NCBI GenBank assembly: GCA_030762895.1
Contig: CM061064.1
Span: 241,271,086-241,335,085, forward strand
Reading direction: 5' to 3'
Length of the DNA stretch: 64,000 bases
Source: Sophora flavescens
Taxonomy: Eukaryota > Streptophyta > Magnoliopsida > Fabales > Fabaceae
The notes beneath the pieces were generated by a model. The model had not been told where the DNA came from. It worked only from the letters and a program-made list of their open reading frames with translations, and ran no database searches. A program made the translations under genes and the position numbers. Shown one piece after another: positions 20,593 to 30,738 of this stretch (position 1 is the stretch's first letter; the number at the start of each line of letters is the position of its first letter).

Positions 20593-21436
20593 CTATGCAA
20601 TTATGAACTCACTTCCTCTCGGGTCAAATGGTGTTTTCACGAGGAAGTGTGTCAGACAAGTGGGAGGGACTAACTTACCAGTGTCCACACATGCATGCAA
20701 GCCAACATATTTATTTAATGCAGCAATTTCGGGTTGCTTGGCAAGCATGGTGAAATCCACTACCACATCATCTGCATTCTGAACTCTACCCCCTTGCTCC
20801 GGTGCCTTGTCACTTGTCAACTCTTCTTTCTCCGGTTGCTCTTCCTCAACATGTGGCAGTTCTTCCTGAACTTCCTGAGAACTAGTTGCATCCCTGTCAG
20901 ATCCCAACACCCCACTGCTTCTAGTTGTTATGGCATCGCATTGGTTCTTAGGGTTGTTCTCGGTATCACCTGGGAGAGTGCCTGGGAGACGCTCATTTAG
21001 TTGCTTTGCGAGCTGAGCAACCTGTGTCTCTAGATTCTGAATTGCCTCCCCTGTATGAGCTGCCAACTTATCAATGGCTGTGTCTGTATAGATTGCCAAC
21101 TTCTTAATTGCCGCATTTGCCCTCTCCAGACTCAACTCCCAAGGTTGTCTTCCTCCATCCTGTTGAGGTTGTTGTTGCCAATTCTGTTGAGGTTGTGGTT
21201 TGCAAGCTAGACCACCGCCAGCATTACTCCAAGCGAAACCCGGATGGTCTCTCCTCATATAACCCCAATACTGATTCTAACTCTGATAGTTGTTCTGGGG
21301 CATGCTGTCATAGAAATTATGGCATGAGTCCACATATTCTTGAGAGAAGTAGAACGGACAGCTCTGAGTGTCATGGTCTCCATTACAATTTTCGCAACCC
21401 GGAAGCATTCCCTCGTGTACCTCGCATACAAAACAA
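20593..21436 (-). pseudogene. gag: Gag C-terminal remnant (element B)
   Basis: The frame 20593-21258 starts MRRDHPGFAWSNAGGG and matches the C-terminal half of the Gag of element A (Gln-rich part, QLAKQLNERLPGTLPGDTEN, acidic tail), then adds KYVGLHACVD near the end. Upstream, to about 21436, the zinc-knuckle region (MLPGCENCNGDHDTQSCP) is present but separated by a stop near 21278. The N-terminal two thirds of gag are missing: the leader sequence TATGCGAGGTAC joins directly to ACGAGGGAATGC, which in element A lie about 870 bp apart. It cannot form a Gag shell. Confidence 0.82.
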
Positions 21437-21580
21437 GGCAAGACCAAGTGGAATCAAAGAAGTAGAGAGAGATAATAGTGAATAAATATAAATATAAAAA
21501 TAAAAATAAAAATAAAAATAAAAATAACTTAACCAAATAATCAAACTTCCCTAAAAATTAGGAAAATTGGCTGTGTCAAT

Positions 21581-21598
21581 CCCCTAAGAACGGTGCCA
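21581..21598 (-). other. Primer-binding site of element B
   Basis: Minus strand TGGCACCGTTCTTAGGGG, a few bases downstream of the LTR. It matches the Athila-type site of element D in its first 10 bases and diverges after that. Confidence 0.7.
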
Positions 21599-22441
21599 AA
21601 AACTTGTTCAGTCACCGGCAAGTGTACCGGGTCGTCGCAAGTAATAAAATAACACGGTAAGAATTTACCGAGGTCGAACACAAGGATTTGGCTACCAATT
21701 CTACCAATTCGCGGGAAATTAGATACGTTGGTCAAGTAACAGAAAGTGGTTGAGATTGGAGAGAAAATAGGATCGAAATTCAATTAACAAATCTAATAAA
21801 ACTAAGCTATTAAAATCTGAAATTAAAATGTCCAAGGTCACAAATCCACTACCCAATCATGCATACCCAAGTGATGATGATTCTTTCCTAAGTTCAATTA
21901 CAATGTCAACCAGGACCCCCAAATTCTCCTATATCCACTATCGTGCTCAATAGGACGTATTCGATGATTGGATTAATTACTTACTAGGTCTCATAATCCT
22001 AATCATCAAACTCTATTAATTCTTGTTCCCTATAAGGTTGCACCGATCTCCTACTCACTCTCGTGCAATAGTCGATCGATGATCCCAATTCAAGTTCTAA
22101 AACGCAAATTGCCTCCCATGCCTCATCACGTTTAACTAGTCAACCACGCATGCATATGATCAACACAATCAAATCAGAATTGGAAAACATTAATTGAAAG
22201 AAGGGAGAAAGACATACATCACATCGAATCTACACCGCCATGGGTGGCTTCATTGTTCCCTCAGACGAGGGGATTAGTTCCTCATGCTCATAGACAAACA
22301 ATCGGACATAACCACCATAGTAAAATAAGAAAAATAAAAGAGGAGACGCAGCTCCAAAGAGACAAGAAATCGTCCTAAACGCTACTCTAAACAAGTGGAA
22401 AAACTAGGATTCGGATTTCCCCTTTCTGATCTGAAACATCA

Positions 22442-22449
22442 ATATATAG
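22442..22449 (-). promoter_or_regulatory. TATA-like box of element B 5' LTR
   Basis: Minus-strand CTATATAT lies about 15 bp downstream of the CG-palindrome array, as in element A. Confidence 0.45.
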
Positions 22450-22464
22450 AGTTATGATTCTAAG

Positions 22465-22770
22465 CTCGCTCGCGAGGCTAACAGACTCTCGCGAGGTTAA
22501 CATTAAAAATGGCGCGCTTTCAAATTGGACTCTCGCGAGGCGAGAGTATGTTCGCAAGGCGAGTCTTCAAACTTTAATCTGTCACAGCTGTGACCTTCAT
22601 CACGGCTCGACCGTGATGGTCTCTGTCTTCCAGGGTCTTCAGGCTCTCGCGTGGCGAGCAGCCTCTCGCGAGGCGAGCAGCCTCTCGCGAGGCGAGACAA
22701 AATTGATGATTGTTGCTGCTTTGCTGATCTTCAGACTCGCGAGGCCAGCATCCACTCGCGGGGCGAGTAT
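22465..22770. repeat. CG-palindrome array in element B 5' LTR
   Basis: At least eight copies of CTCGCGAGGCGAG or one-base variants. Two adjacent copies (about 22660-22700) are separated by only 'cagc'. The surrounding LTR is AT-rich. Confidence 0.8.
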
Positions 22771-23038
22771 CTCCAGAATGGCAATTTCCACTGTTTCTTG
22801 GTTGTCTTTGACTCTCGGAGCTTCACTTCTAACCTGAAATAATAAAAAGAAACAAAAAGCGTAATTATATTCAACATAGACTAAAAACTACGAAAATTTC
22901 CTAGAACGAGTCAAAGTCTAACTTAGGAACAAAACAAGGCCAAATTTGGGCGTAAACGAGATTGAACTCGAATAATTAGCACAGAAACCACAGTCCATCT
23001 AGTTATAAAACTAGATAAGCCAGAGGCTTATCAAGTCT

Positions 23039-23398
23039 CCCAGAGGATGAAGGTGCAGGGAAAAGCTCAACAAGGAAGGTATGAAAGAAGCTACGCGTGA
23101 GGAAATGATTAAACCTTTAGAGGCCGGAATCGTCTATCCAATCTCGGATAGTAGTTGGGTTAGTCCAATTCATGTGGTCCCAAATAAGGGTGGCACGACC
23201 ATGGTGGTCAATAAAAGCAATAAATGGATCCCAACAAGGACCATCACGGGGTGGAGAATACGTGCCGATTATAGAAGGTTGTTGGACTTAAATGAGTTGT
23301 CCGGTAACCGCATGGGAGCATATGAAAGGGCAAGAACCTACAAAGAGCGGACTAAGGCATGGCATGGCAAGCAACATCTTCTTCCGGATTAACCCTTA
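23039..23398 (+). pseudogene. pol: Reverse transcriptase start joined to integrase end (element A)
   Basis: The frame 23081-23392 reads MKEATREEMIKPLEAGIVYP, then SDSSWVSPIHVVPNKGG and IPTRTITGWRIRADYRR. This is the N-terminal part of an Athila-type reverse transcriptase, ending at about 23280. Without any stop it continues LDLNELSGNRMGAYERA..YKERTKAWHGKQH, which is the segment after the integrase core in this family. The catalytic YxDD part, RNase H and the integrase DDE core are all missing, so one internal deletion joined the two. No enzymatic activity is possible. Confidence 0.85.
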
Positions 23399-25339
23399 GG
23401 GGTGACTTGAGTCAGGCTCGGGACGTTAAACAGACGCTACTTGGGTGGCAACCCAAGCTAGGTACCCTTTATTTTTCTGTCATTTTCCTTTATAAAAAAG
23501 AAAAGAGATTCGCCGCGCGAATACATAGTGGCCTCGCAAGACAGAAGCCCTGAATCTCAGAGGCTTGCTCACGCTTCTGTCTCGCGTCGCGAGAGTTACT
23601 TTCGCCTCGCTATTCTGGGCATCATCAGCTATTGGAATTCCAGATTCGCCTTGCGAGCTACTACTCGCCTCGCGATTCTGGAAAGTGTCAAGAACAATTT
23701 TTCCAGATTCGCCTCGCGAGTGATCTCTCGCCTCGCGAATCTGCAATTATGGTTTTAATTTGCAGGAGTTCTTCCGGGAAAGGCCTTTGGCCCAACAGGG
23801 GGGTGCCCGAGAGACCAATTGGATGAGGATGCAACCGTAGAAGAGCTTTCCGTGGAAGCTCCCACCTACACTACAACTTGATCAGGCAGCACCCTCTCCT
23901 TTCCTCACTCTTATTTTATATATGTGTTCTTTCATTGAGGACAATGTATGCTTTAACTGTCGGGGAGGGGACCAATTACTTTTTTTTTTGTTTTTTTTTT
24001 GAATGTCGCTCTTGAATAATTTGAAAAGATCAAGAGTTTGTGTATGAATGTTGTGTCGGCAAGCTTGTTGGATTTTAATTAAATTTAGCATAGGTTGATT
24101 GCATGAATTATGTTGCCCATTGATGATTTCCCCCTAGGTTCTGAAAATAGAAAATTTGATCCCCATGTGAAAAATTGAAAATTCAACTTTGAGAAATTTT
24201 GTTGTGATTGCTTGATTTATGACAAGTTTGGGGTGAAGGGGTGCACACACTAGGAATTGTATCTCGGTCAAACATTTTCCAAAAAATGTCTAGGTGAGGA
24301 TTTGAGCCTCCAACTTTGTTTTTGATTGTGTGGATCACTTTCAAGTTGCACTTTCCCGAATTTGCTTGAATCTCTTCATGGTTTGCATGTTTATGTGTTG
24401 CATCAAATGATTTAGGCAATTTTCTTTGAATAGCTACTTGATCTAAAAAGAACCATCCCTAATGCATGTTCCCTAGTTAGCCACATTGAGCCTAATTGGC
24501 CTATTATTTCTTGATGACCTTATGTTATAAGCCTAAAATCTTAAAAAGACCATGATAACTCAATCTTAGGATTAGGAGAGCATGGAAGCGTAGCAAGAGA
24601 AGGGTTGTCAGAAACTAAGTTTGGGGTGGCTACAAGGTTTGACATGTCATTATGGGTTGAGAAAAAGAAAAAAATAAAGGTTGAAACCCAAGGCAAAAAA
24701 AAAAAAGAAAAAAGGAAGAAAAAAAATTGCCAAAAGAATAGAGGCAAAACAAAAAGCTTAGCAAGGAAAAGGTTGTAGTCACCCAAGGCAAAAAGAAAAA
24801 TGGAAAAAGGAATTTGAGTGGAGATTCAATGTGTCAAATGCTCATGTTCTCTTAGTTCCTAGGGACTTAAGCCTAGTATCCTTGAATATCCTACCCTTAG
24901 CCAGGCCCCATTACAACCTTTAAAAGACCTTCTGATGTTGCATGCATGTTTTCGTGGGAACTATTTTTGAGATGAAAATAAAATTCATGGGAAGTGATCT
25001 TGAAAGGTGAAATTGAGTGAAAAGTTGATAGCCTAGACAAATTTGAGCAAATTAGTGCAATACTAAATGCCCTTGTGAGGAAGGCAATTGTTTGAAATTG
25101 GTGATTTCCCTTTTGTGTGTAACTTGGATCCTCAACTTAGATTAATGACTGCATGAATGATAAAATTCTCAATTGTTTAAAATAAATGAATGTGGGGATT
25201 ACATTGATGCAAAGGGGGGAATCATTGAAGAAAAATAGTTTTGTTAAGATTGCATAAAATTTGTGCGAAATTGATTGAATCCTTTAAGCTTGCCAAGTCT
25301 TGAGTATTTTTGAGTTTTAGCTTGCTTGGGGACAAGCAG
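23399..25339 (+). other. 3' untranslated region of element A
   Basis: Non-coding; an inverted copy of it is in element B. It contains the CG-palindrome array (23508-23745) and several A-rich or T-rich tracts. Confidence 0.7.
23508..23745. repeat. CG-palindrome array in 3' region of element A
   Basis: Copies of TTCGCCTCGCGAG, TCGCCTCGCGATT and similar, spaced about 20-40 bp apart, between the pol remnant and the polypurine tract. Confidence 0.75.
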
Positions 25340-25359
25340 GGTTTAAGTTTGGGGTGTTT
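25340..25359 (+). other. Polypurine tract of element A
   Basis: GGTTTAAGTTTGGGGTGTTT directly before the 3' LTR start TGATAAGC. Confidence 0.75.
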
Positions 25360-26696
25360 TGATAAGCATTTGGCTTATCTAGTTTTATAACTAGTAAGAC
25401 TGTGGTTTATGTGCTAATTATTCGAGTTCAATCTCGTTTTCGCCCAAATTTGGATTTAATTGTCCTCAAGTAACATTTTGAGTCTTTTGAGTAGTTTTAG
25501 GATATTTTAGCTAATTTTGAGTCAAATAAATCATTTTCTGCTATTTCATATTTTCTGGTTAAAAGGGAAGCACTTCGAATCAAGGGAATGAAGAAAACAG
25601 TGGAAATTACAAATATGGAAATACTCGCCGCCCGAGAGACTGCTCGCCTCGCGAAACCTGAAGACCCTGGAGGACAAATACCATCACGACCTAGTCGTGA
25701 TGAAGGTCACGGCCATGGAAAACTAGAATTCCAAGTCTCGCCTCGCGAAACATCCTCTCTCCTCGCGAGAATCCAATTTTGAAAGTGCGCCATTTTAATA
25801 TTCGCGTCGCGAGAGGCTACTCGCCTCGTGAGCGCGCGCAGAATCTGAAACATATTTATTGATGTTTTAGGGCAGAATTTCGAGCTTTTTTGTTACCCAC
25901 TGGTTTGTAGCGTTTTCTGGACGAATTGTTGTTCTCTGGAGCTGCGTCTCCCTCTTTTCCTTTCTTATTGTACATTTACGATGAGTTCCGATTGCTTGTG
26001 CGTTGTTACGAGCATGAGGAACTAATCCCCTTGTCTTAGGGATCAATGAAACCACCCATGGCGGTGTAGCGTTCAATGTGATGTATGTTTCTCTCCCTTT
26101 TCTCAATTAATGTTTTCCAATTCTGAATTTATTGTGTTGATCATATGCATGCGTGATTGACTAGTTAACGTGTTGAGGCTTAGTAGGCAATTTGCGTTTA
26201 GAACTTGAATTGGAAACATTGATCGAATATTGCACGAGAATGAGTAGGAGATCGGTGCAACCTTATAGGGAACCAGATTTAATAGAGTTTGATGATTGGG
26301 TTATGAGACCTAGTAACTAATCAACTCAATCGTTGAATACGTCCTATTGAGCACGACAGTGAATTTAGGAGAATTTTGGGGTCCCGGTTGACATTGTAAT
26401 TGAACCTAGGGAAGGAATCATCATCACTTGGGTACTATGCATGATTGGGTAGGTGGAATTGTGACCTTAGATATTAAATTCCAGATTTTAATACATATCT
26501 TTATTTGATTTGTTTTTTGAATTGCGATCCTATTTTCTCTCTATTCTCAACCACCTGCTTTACTTGATCAAACGTATCAAAATTCTTGCGATTTGGTAGA
26601 ATTGGTAGCCCAATCCTTGTGTTCGACCTCGATAATTACTTACCGTGTTTATTTTATTACTTGCGACTACCCGGTACACTTGCCGGTGACTCAACA
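25360..26696 (+). repeat. 3' LTR of element A
   Basis: 1337-bp LTR, TGATAAGC..GTGACTCAACA, followed by the TSD TGCAC. Its CG array is at about 25624-25845. The last 36 codons of LTR stay open into the F-box frame, so an LTR-driven read-through transcript could join them; this is only an inference. Confidence 0.9.
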
Positions 26697-27437
26697 TGCA
26701 CACCTACACCGCACACGTTCTAAACCCGGTCTTTATGTTGAAAATCGCATGTCAACAAGTAATTCTTATTTCTTGGATATTAAAGACAATGTGAATGGCC
26801 AATTTGAAAAGATTGATTTGGGAACGCCTCCAAGAATGGGACATTTAATCAGTACTTGTGATGGCATATTTTTGCTTTGTAATGGTTTTAGACGAATTTT
26901 CGTTGTGAAGCCCATCCTCAAGTGTTGGCTTAGAATTCCTCCTCTACCCACGTCAGAATTACTGTTTTGGATTAGCCGTCGTCAATTTGCTATAGCACGT
27001 GTTCCTCGCAATGCCAAATTCAAGCTGTTCTTTTTAGATGCCCTAAAGGTTTCTGGTGTCGATTGGTATGTTTTACATGTGCTAAGAAATGGAATAGATA
27101 ACTCATGGAATGAGATAGCTAGAAAAGAAGCTATCCTTATGCGGCGTTTATTATGGCAACTGGTTTATAGTGGAGGTAATGATCTTTACTGGATAACAAG
27201 GGAGGGAGTGATTGTGATGGATGTTGACAAGGAAATTATTATAAGAGAATATCCACTTCCCCCTCTGCCAGTGGATCTTATTCCGGTTGGTTTATTTTTA
27301 TGGATGGGAAATCACCTTTCTTGCATTGTGCATAAAAATCGTTACACAACATATCAAATCTTCATTTTGGATATTGACTCGAGAAAATGGATTCTTTATC
27401 ATGATATGGGACCTTTTGATTATGTGGCTGCTTATGG

Positions 27438-28082
27438 TAGGGGTGTTCGTGGTTCGATTTGGATCGGTTTTGAGGCAAAAAATCATCCGATCCAAAGATA
27501 AAAAGAGCATGTGGTTCGGTTCCATTTGGATGGCTTCCTTAGAAAAATACGATCCGATCCAATTAAATGCGGTTTGGATCGATTCGGTTGATTCGGTTTG
27601 TACCGACACATCATTACATATTTATATTACATCAAATAATCAAGATCACAAGTTAAATTGAACAAAATCTTAAACATGTATATAGTTGTTTATGTATTCG
27701 TGTAATAATTTCATAAAATATGTACAAAATAAATAAATATCCATCATCAACTAGTTCCACAACATCTTTTTCTATGTTTGGAACTTAGAAATAGTATAAA
27801 AAATTGTCAAACCAAACTAGTAAGTATTATTAGGAAAAAAATTCAACAAATAAAAAATCGATAATGCAAAAACTAGAATAAATATATATTAGATTTTATA
27901 TATGCGGTTTGGTTTGGATTGATTCGGTTTAAGAAAATGAATCCAAAATCTGACCCGATCAGATCGGTTTTCACAAAACAAGATCCAAAAAAAATCCAAT
28001 AGACATTGGTTTTGTTCGGTTTTCTGTTTTTTGGATCGATTTTCGGTTTTCTTTTGGATCGGTTTGGATATGAACACCCCTA
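27438..28082. mobile_element. hAT-like MITE in the F-box gene
   Basis: 645 bp with inverted ends TAGGGGTGTTC and GAACACCCCTA, and further inverted similarity inside (GGTTCGATTTGGATCGG against TTTTGGATCGGTTTGG). The 8-bp flanks GCTTATGG and GCTTGTGT match at six of eight positions, fitting an old hAT duplication. It is AT-rich and has no coding capacity. Confidence 0.8.
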
Positions 28083-28310
28083 GCTTGTGTCTATGAGCTT
28101 AATATTCTCTGTGTGATATTTCGTTTGTGGATTAATGACAAAATTATCTTTCAAGTAGCACTCTCTCGAACAGGAGGCACGAACAGAATACATTTTGGTT
28201 ATAACGTCAAGACCAGATAACTTACAATTATAAAGGGCATTGTGGTGGGTGATTTTGAGGTATGACTTCACACCAACAATCTAGTTTCATTACCAAGTAC
28301 TCCAACATAG

Positions 28311-28884
28311 CTAGATGTTCCGTGGTATAATATATGTAGTAGTATTTATATTTGTCTTAGTTGGGCAAAACAGAAAAACAATTATTTATGTTTCTATTTA
28401 ACTGTGCACATTGGCTATGGCCAAACAAAAGGTTAAGTTTTAAGGGGTTGATTTAATTTATTTATCAAACTTAGTAGGAACACTTGATGCGTGTTTGCTT
28501 AGTTAGTATGGTTATTATTTGAAGTTGACTATGACATGACACTTAGTCTAGCGGATTGCTCCTTATCACCTTGATTTTCTGTAATCATATATAATTAATG
28601 TAATTGATTGTTAAAATTACATATTTTTCATTGTTGTTCATTATAATCTTCACCATTGTTTAATTTTTACCTTAGGAAAAACAGAAAAATGCAAATTGAG
28701 AGGCATGCACTGCCGGCCAATACTCTAGTTTAGCTAATTTAATTTTGTCTTATTTTAATAAGTTGTTTTATTTTAGGAAATCTATCAAGGTTTGGTTGAA
28801 TTTTTTATACATTGGTAAATAAGAATATTGAACTTTAAATATCGAAGATGCTGCATTAGTGTTTATTGGAATCTCAATTATTAC
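28311..28884. other. Intergenic, nothing recognised
   Basis: AT-rich sequence downstream of the F-box stop; it may include the gene's old 3' untranslated region. Confidence 0.5.
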
Positions 28885-29620
28885 TGTTTTTTTATATATA
28901 TACAAAGGGAAAATTAGTGAAGACTAAGGGACAAGACGAACGAAGGACTGTCCTATGGCATCCTCAGCAAGAAGAGGGTGAAGTTGGGCAAGGGCATTTC
29001 ACAGAATAGTTAAAGAGAAAGAACCAGAATGACCAAGGCTGGCCATGTAGTCTGCACACCGGTTTGCTTGACGGAAAATATGAGAAATTGTAAATCTCCC
29101 ATTATCATTGAAGAAGAAAGACGGTTTCATCCAGGAGGGGCTTAATGAACAGGAAATTAGATGAGCGCCTCTTGATCATATTAACTAGAACTTGGGAGTC
29201 CATTTCCACATCTACCTTAGGCAGGCCTAAATCACGAGCAAGTCTCAAGCCAAGAACTAGGCCCGAATTTTCAGCAAACACAGAAGTTGAGGGTCCAATA
29301 TTGCAGTGAAAGCCAACTACATAGATGCCCTTTGAGTCTCTGATAAATTCCCCACAGGCCGAGAGACCATCAGAGTGAGTATGGGTTCCGTCTGTATTCA
29401 ACTTAAAAGACATTAGGGGGAGGAGGAATCCAGTAAATGTTTGCCTCCTTCTTAGTGGGGGAATCCGAAAGAGGAGATGGGTATATCAAGTCAGCTGGAA
29501 CCAGATCCACCTGATGAATAATGTTACCAAAAAGGTGATCCTGACCCACGATTTCACCAGAGAACACATGTTGGTTCCGATTTTGCCAAATCATGTAGGC
29601 TAGCTATGACACTAAAGAGG
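28885..29620 (-). pseudogene. LINE-type RNase H 3' end, truncated
   Basis: Minus-strand frames 29403-29594 (MIWQNRNQHVFSG.., ending YWIPPPPNVF) and 29105-29413 (FKLNTDGTHTHSDGLSACG) overlap across a frameshift. They match the RNase H domain found at the end of plant L1-type retrotransposons: KLNTDG with its catalytic Asp, FAENSGLVLGLRLARDLG with Glu, and VEMDSQVLV with Asp. After another shift comes FRQANRCADYMASLGH, which closes the domain. A T-run on the plus strand near 28884-28894 fits the poly(A) end. The 5' side is cut near 29620. It is dead. Confidence 0.72.
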
Positions 29621-30032
29621 GCAAACCGATATTGAAATCCCGAGATTGAGAGTTTTACATTCTTTTTTAATTCGTTCAAGATCAGCTAATGTAAACATTT
29701 TATTCAGAGGATTTAATTGATATGGATCATTAGTATAGATATTTTTAATATTTTTAATTAATTATAAATTATTACATTATTCCATTATTAAAAAAATGAT
29801 TAATTCTTATCATAATACATTTAAAAGTTACAAATATGATTATTTGAAATTATTTATCAGTGTAAAAAAAGTACACTACCTTTCAAAAAAAAATTACACT
29901 AACAATATATCAATAGTAAGTTTATATTTATAACTTCAATCAAACTTTCATAACAAATGAACCCATATGAATTCACTGCATCTTAAGTTGATTCCCTTTT
30001 CGTGGTGCTTTAAGTGGAAGTTATTTCACTTA
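29621..30032. other. Intergenic, nothing recognised
   Basis: AT-rich, no coding region or repeat recognised. Confidence 0.5.
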
Positions 30033-30516
30033 GAGTGTGTTTGGGAAAGCTGGAAAAAAAAAAGATTATGCTGATAATCGATTTTTGTATAATCGATTAT
30101 TGTGATAATCGATTATAATCAGAATCAATTTTTGTTTGGATCTATTTGCTGAAAAGCGATTTTAAGATAATCTATTTCGTTTGGGTGGCGCAAAAAAAAA
30201 TCACTTTTATGTCGTAAATTACAAAAAAAAAAAGGGGGGGTGGGTGTTTTAAACTATTTGTATAATTTAATATTATTTGTTTAGAAGTTAGTTTTGTAGG
30301 GTTAAACAGGAAATATAGTTTTGAGAATGAAAAATAATCAAATCACAACAATATTAAGCAAGAACAACTAGATAGCATGAATCAGTTTTTTTTATCCTAA
30401 AAAAAGCTTTTCTATAAATTTAAGCAAAGTGCCAAACAAGTTAGATTATTTTGAAAATAGCTTTTTGGGGATAAAACAACTATAATCTAAAAAAATAAGC
30501 ATTCCCAAACATGCTC
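30033..30516. mobile_element. Tourist-like MITE
   Basis: Inverted ends GAGTGTGTTTGGGAA and TTCCCAAACATGCTC, with TTA on the left and TAA on the right, in the style of PIF/Harbinger-derived MITEs. Inside lies a self-complementary run of 'gataatcgatt' repeats (about 30070-30115). Confidence 0.7.
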
Positions 30517-30549
30517 TAAAAGGAGTGCTAGTAATATGTTTGATGTATT

Positions 30550-30625
30550 TAGGGGTGTTTATTTATTCGGATTGGCATCATAAATTCAAAAATCCGATTC
30601 GAAACAAATCAAACCGGTTACTATA
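30550..30625 (+). mobile_element. Truncated hAT-like MITE end
   Basis: It starts TAGGGGTGTTTATTTATTCGG and continues with 'aatccgattcg..aaaccgg', related to the MITE at 27438-28082. The other end is missing; a (TA)n tract follows. Confidence 0.55.
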
Positions 30626-30628
30626 TCT

Positions 30629-30629
<1 letters not shown>

Positions 30630-30726
<97 letters not shown>
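30630..30726. repeat. (TA)n microsatellite
   Basis: About 97 bp of alternating T and A next to the truncated left edge of the 30739-46833 element. Confidence 0.95.
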
Positions 30727-30727
<1 letters not shown>

Positions 30728-30738
30728 CATGCTTTATA

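Larger units (their letters stand above)
12602..23033 (-). mobile_element. Element B: Athila-like deletion derivative, minus strand
   Basis: TG..CA element with TSD AGTCT at 12597-12601 and 23034-23038. Read on the minus strand: 5' LTR (21605-23033), primer-binding site (21581-21598), a leader with an A/T-rich simple repeat (about 21484-21530), a C-terminal gag remnant, a long 3' untranslated region, polypurine tract and 3' LTR (12602-18581, split by a CACTA transposon). Without the CACTA it is about 5.8 kb and has no protease, reverse transcriptase or integrase. It would have needed proteins from a relative to move. It inserted into element A, a member of its own family, in the opposite direction. 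Confidence 0.92.
21605..23033 (-). repeat. 5' LTR of element B
   Basis: 1429-bp LTR starting TGATAAGCCTCTGGC on the minus strand at 23033 and ending ..GGTGACTGAACA at 21605. The CG-palindrome array is at about 22465-22770 and the TATA-like CTATATAT is at 22442-22449 on the minus strand. Confidence 0.9.
8760..26696 (+). mobile_element. Element A: Athila-like Ty3/gypsy retrotransposon, defective
   Basis: TG..CA element flanked by TGCAC at 8755-8759 and 26697-26701. Order: 5' LTR, gag, protease, [element B insertion], a residual reverse transcriptase joined to an integrase end, a long 3' untranslated region, polypurine tract, 3' LTR. Without element B it is about 7.5 kb, so much of pol is missing. 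The 5' LTR end, primer-binding site and leader are also deleted. It is a dead copy that once moved into the F-box gene. The LTRs remain very similar (only a handful of differences in the first 180 bp), so the insertion is not ancient. Confidence 0.9.
8483..28310 (+). pseudogene. F-box protein gene split by element A and a MITE
   Basis: Three host segments belong together: 8483-8759, 26702-27437 and 28091-28310. Without the insertions and their duplicated target bases they total 1233 nt, an even 411 codons, a usual length for a plant F-box protein with an F-box-associated C-terminal domain. The F-box motif starts at LPEDLMLDILSRVPLKYLL (about residues 53-71), followed by the usual C-P-W-like region (YVCKPWATTI). 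The C-terminal half holds LGTPPRMGHLISTCDGIF, PILKCWLRIPPLP and, near the end, HFGYNVKTR. Such proteins are the substrate-binding part of SCF ubiquitin ligases; the substrate here is unknown. Element A sits in codon 93 with TSD TGCAC, and the frame is the same on both sides. The MITE sits near residue 338. In-frame stops TAA (28218) and TGA (28263) precede the expected end TAG (28308-28310). It cannot make a full protein as it stands. Confidence 0.9.

Noticed and set aside
26593..26701. First 36 codons of the 26593-27501 frame as F-box protein
   Set aside because: They are 3' LTR and TSD sequence of element A; F-box similarity starts at 26701.
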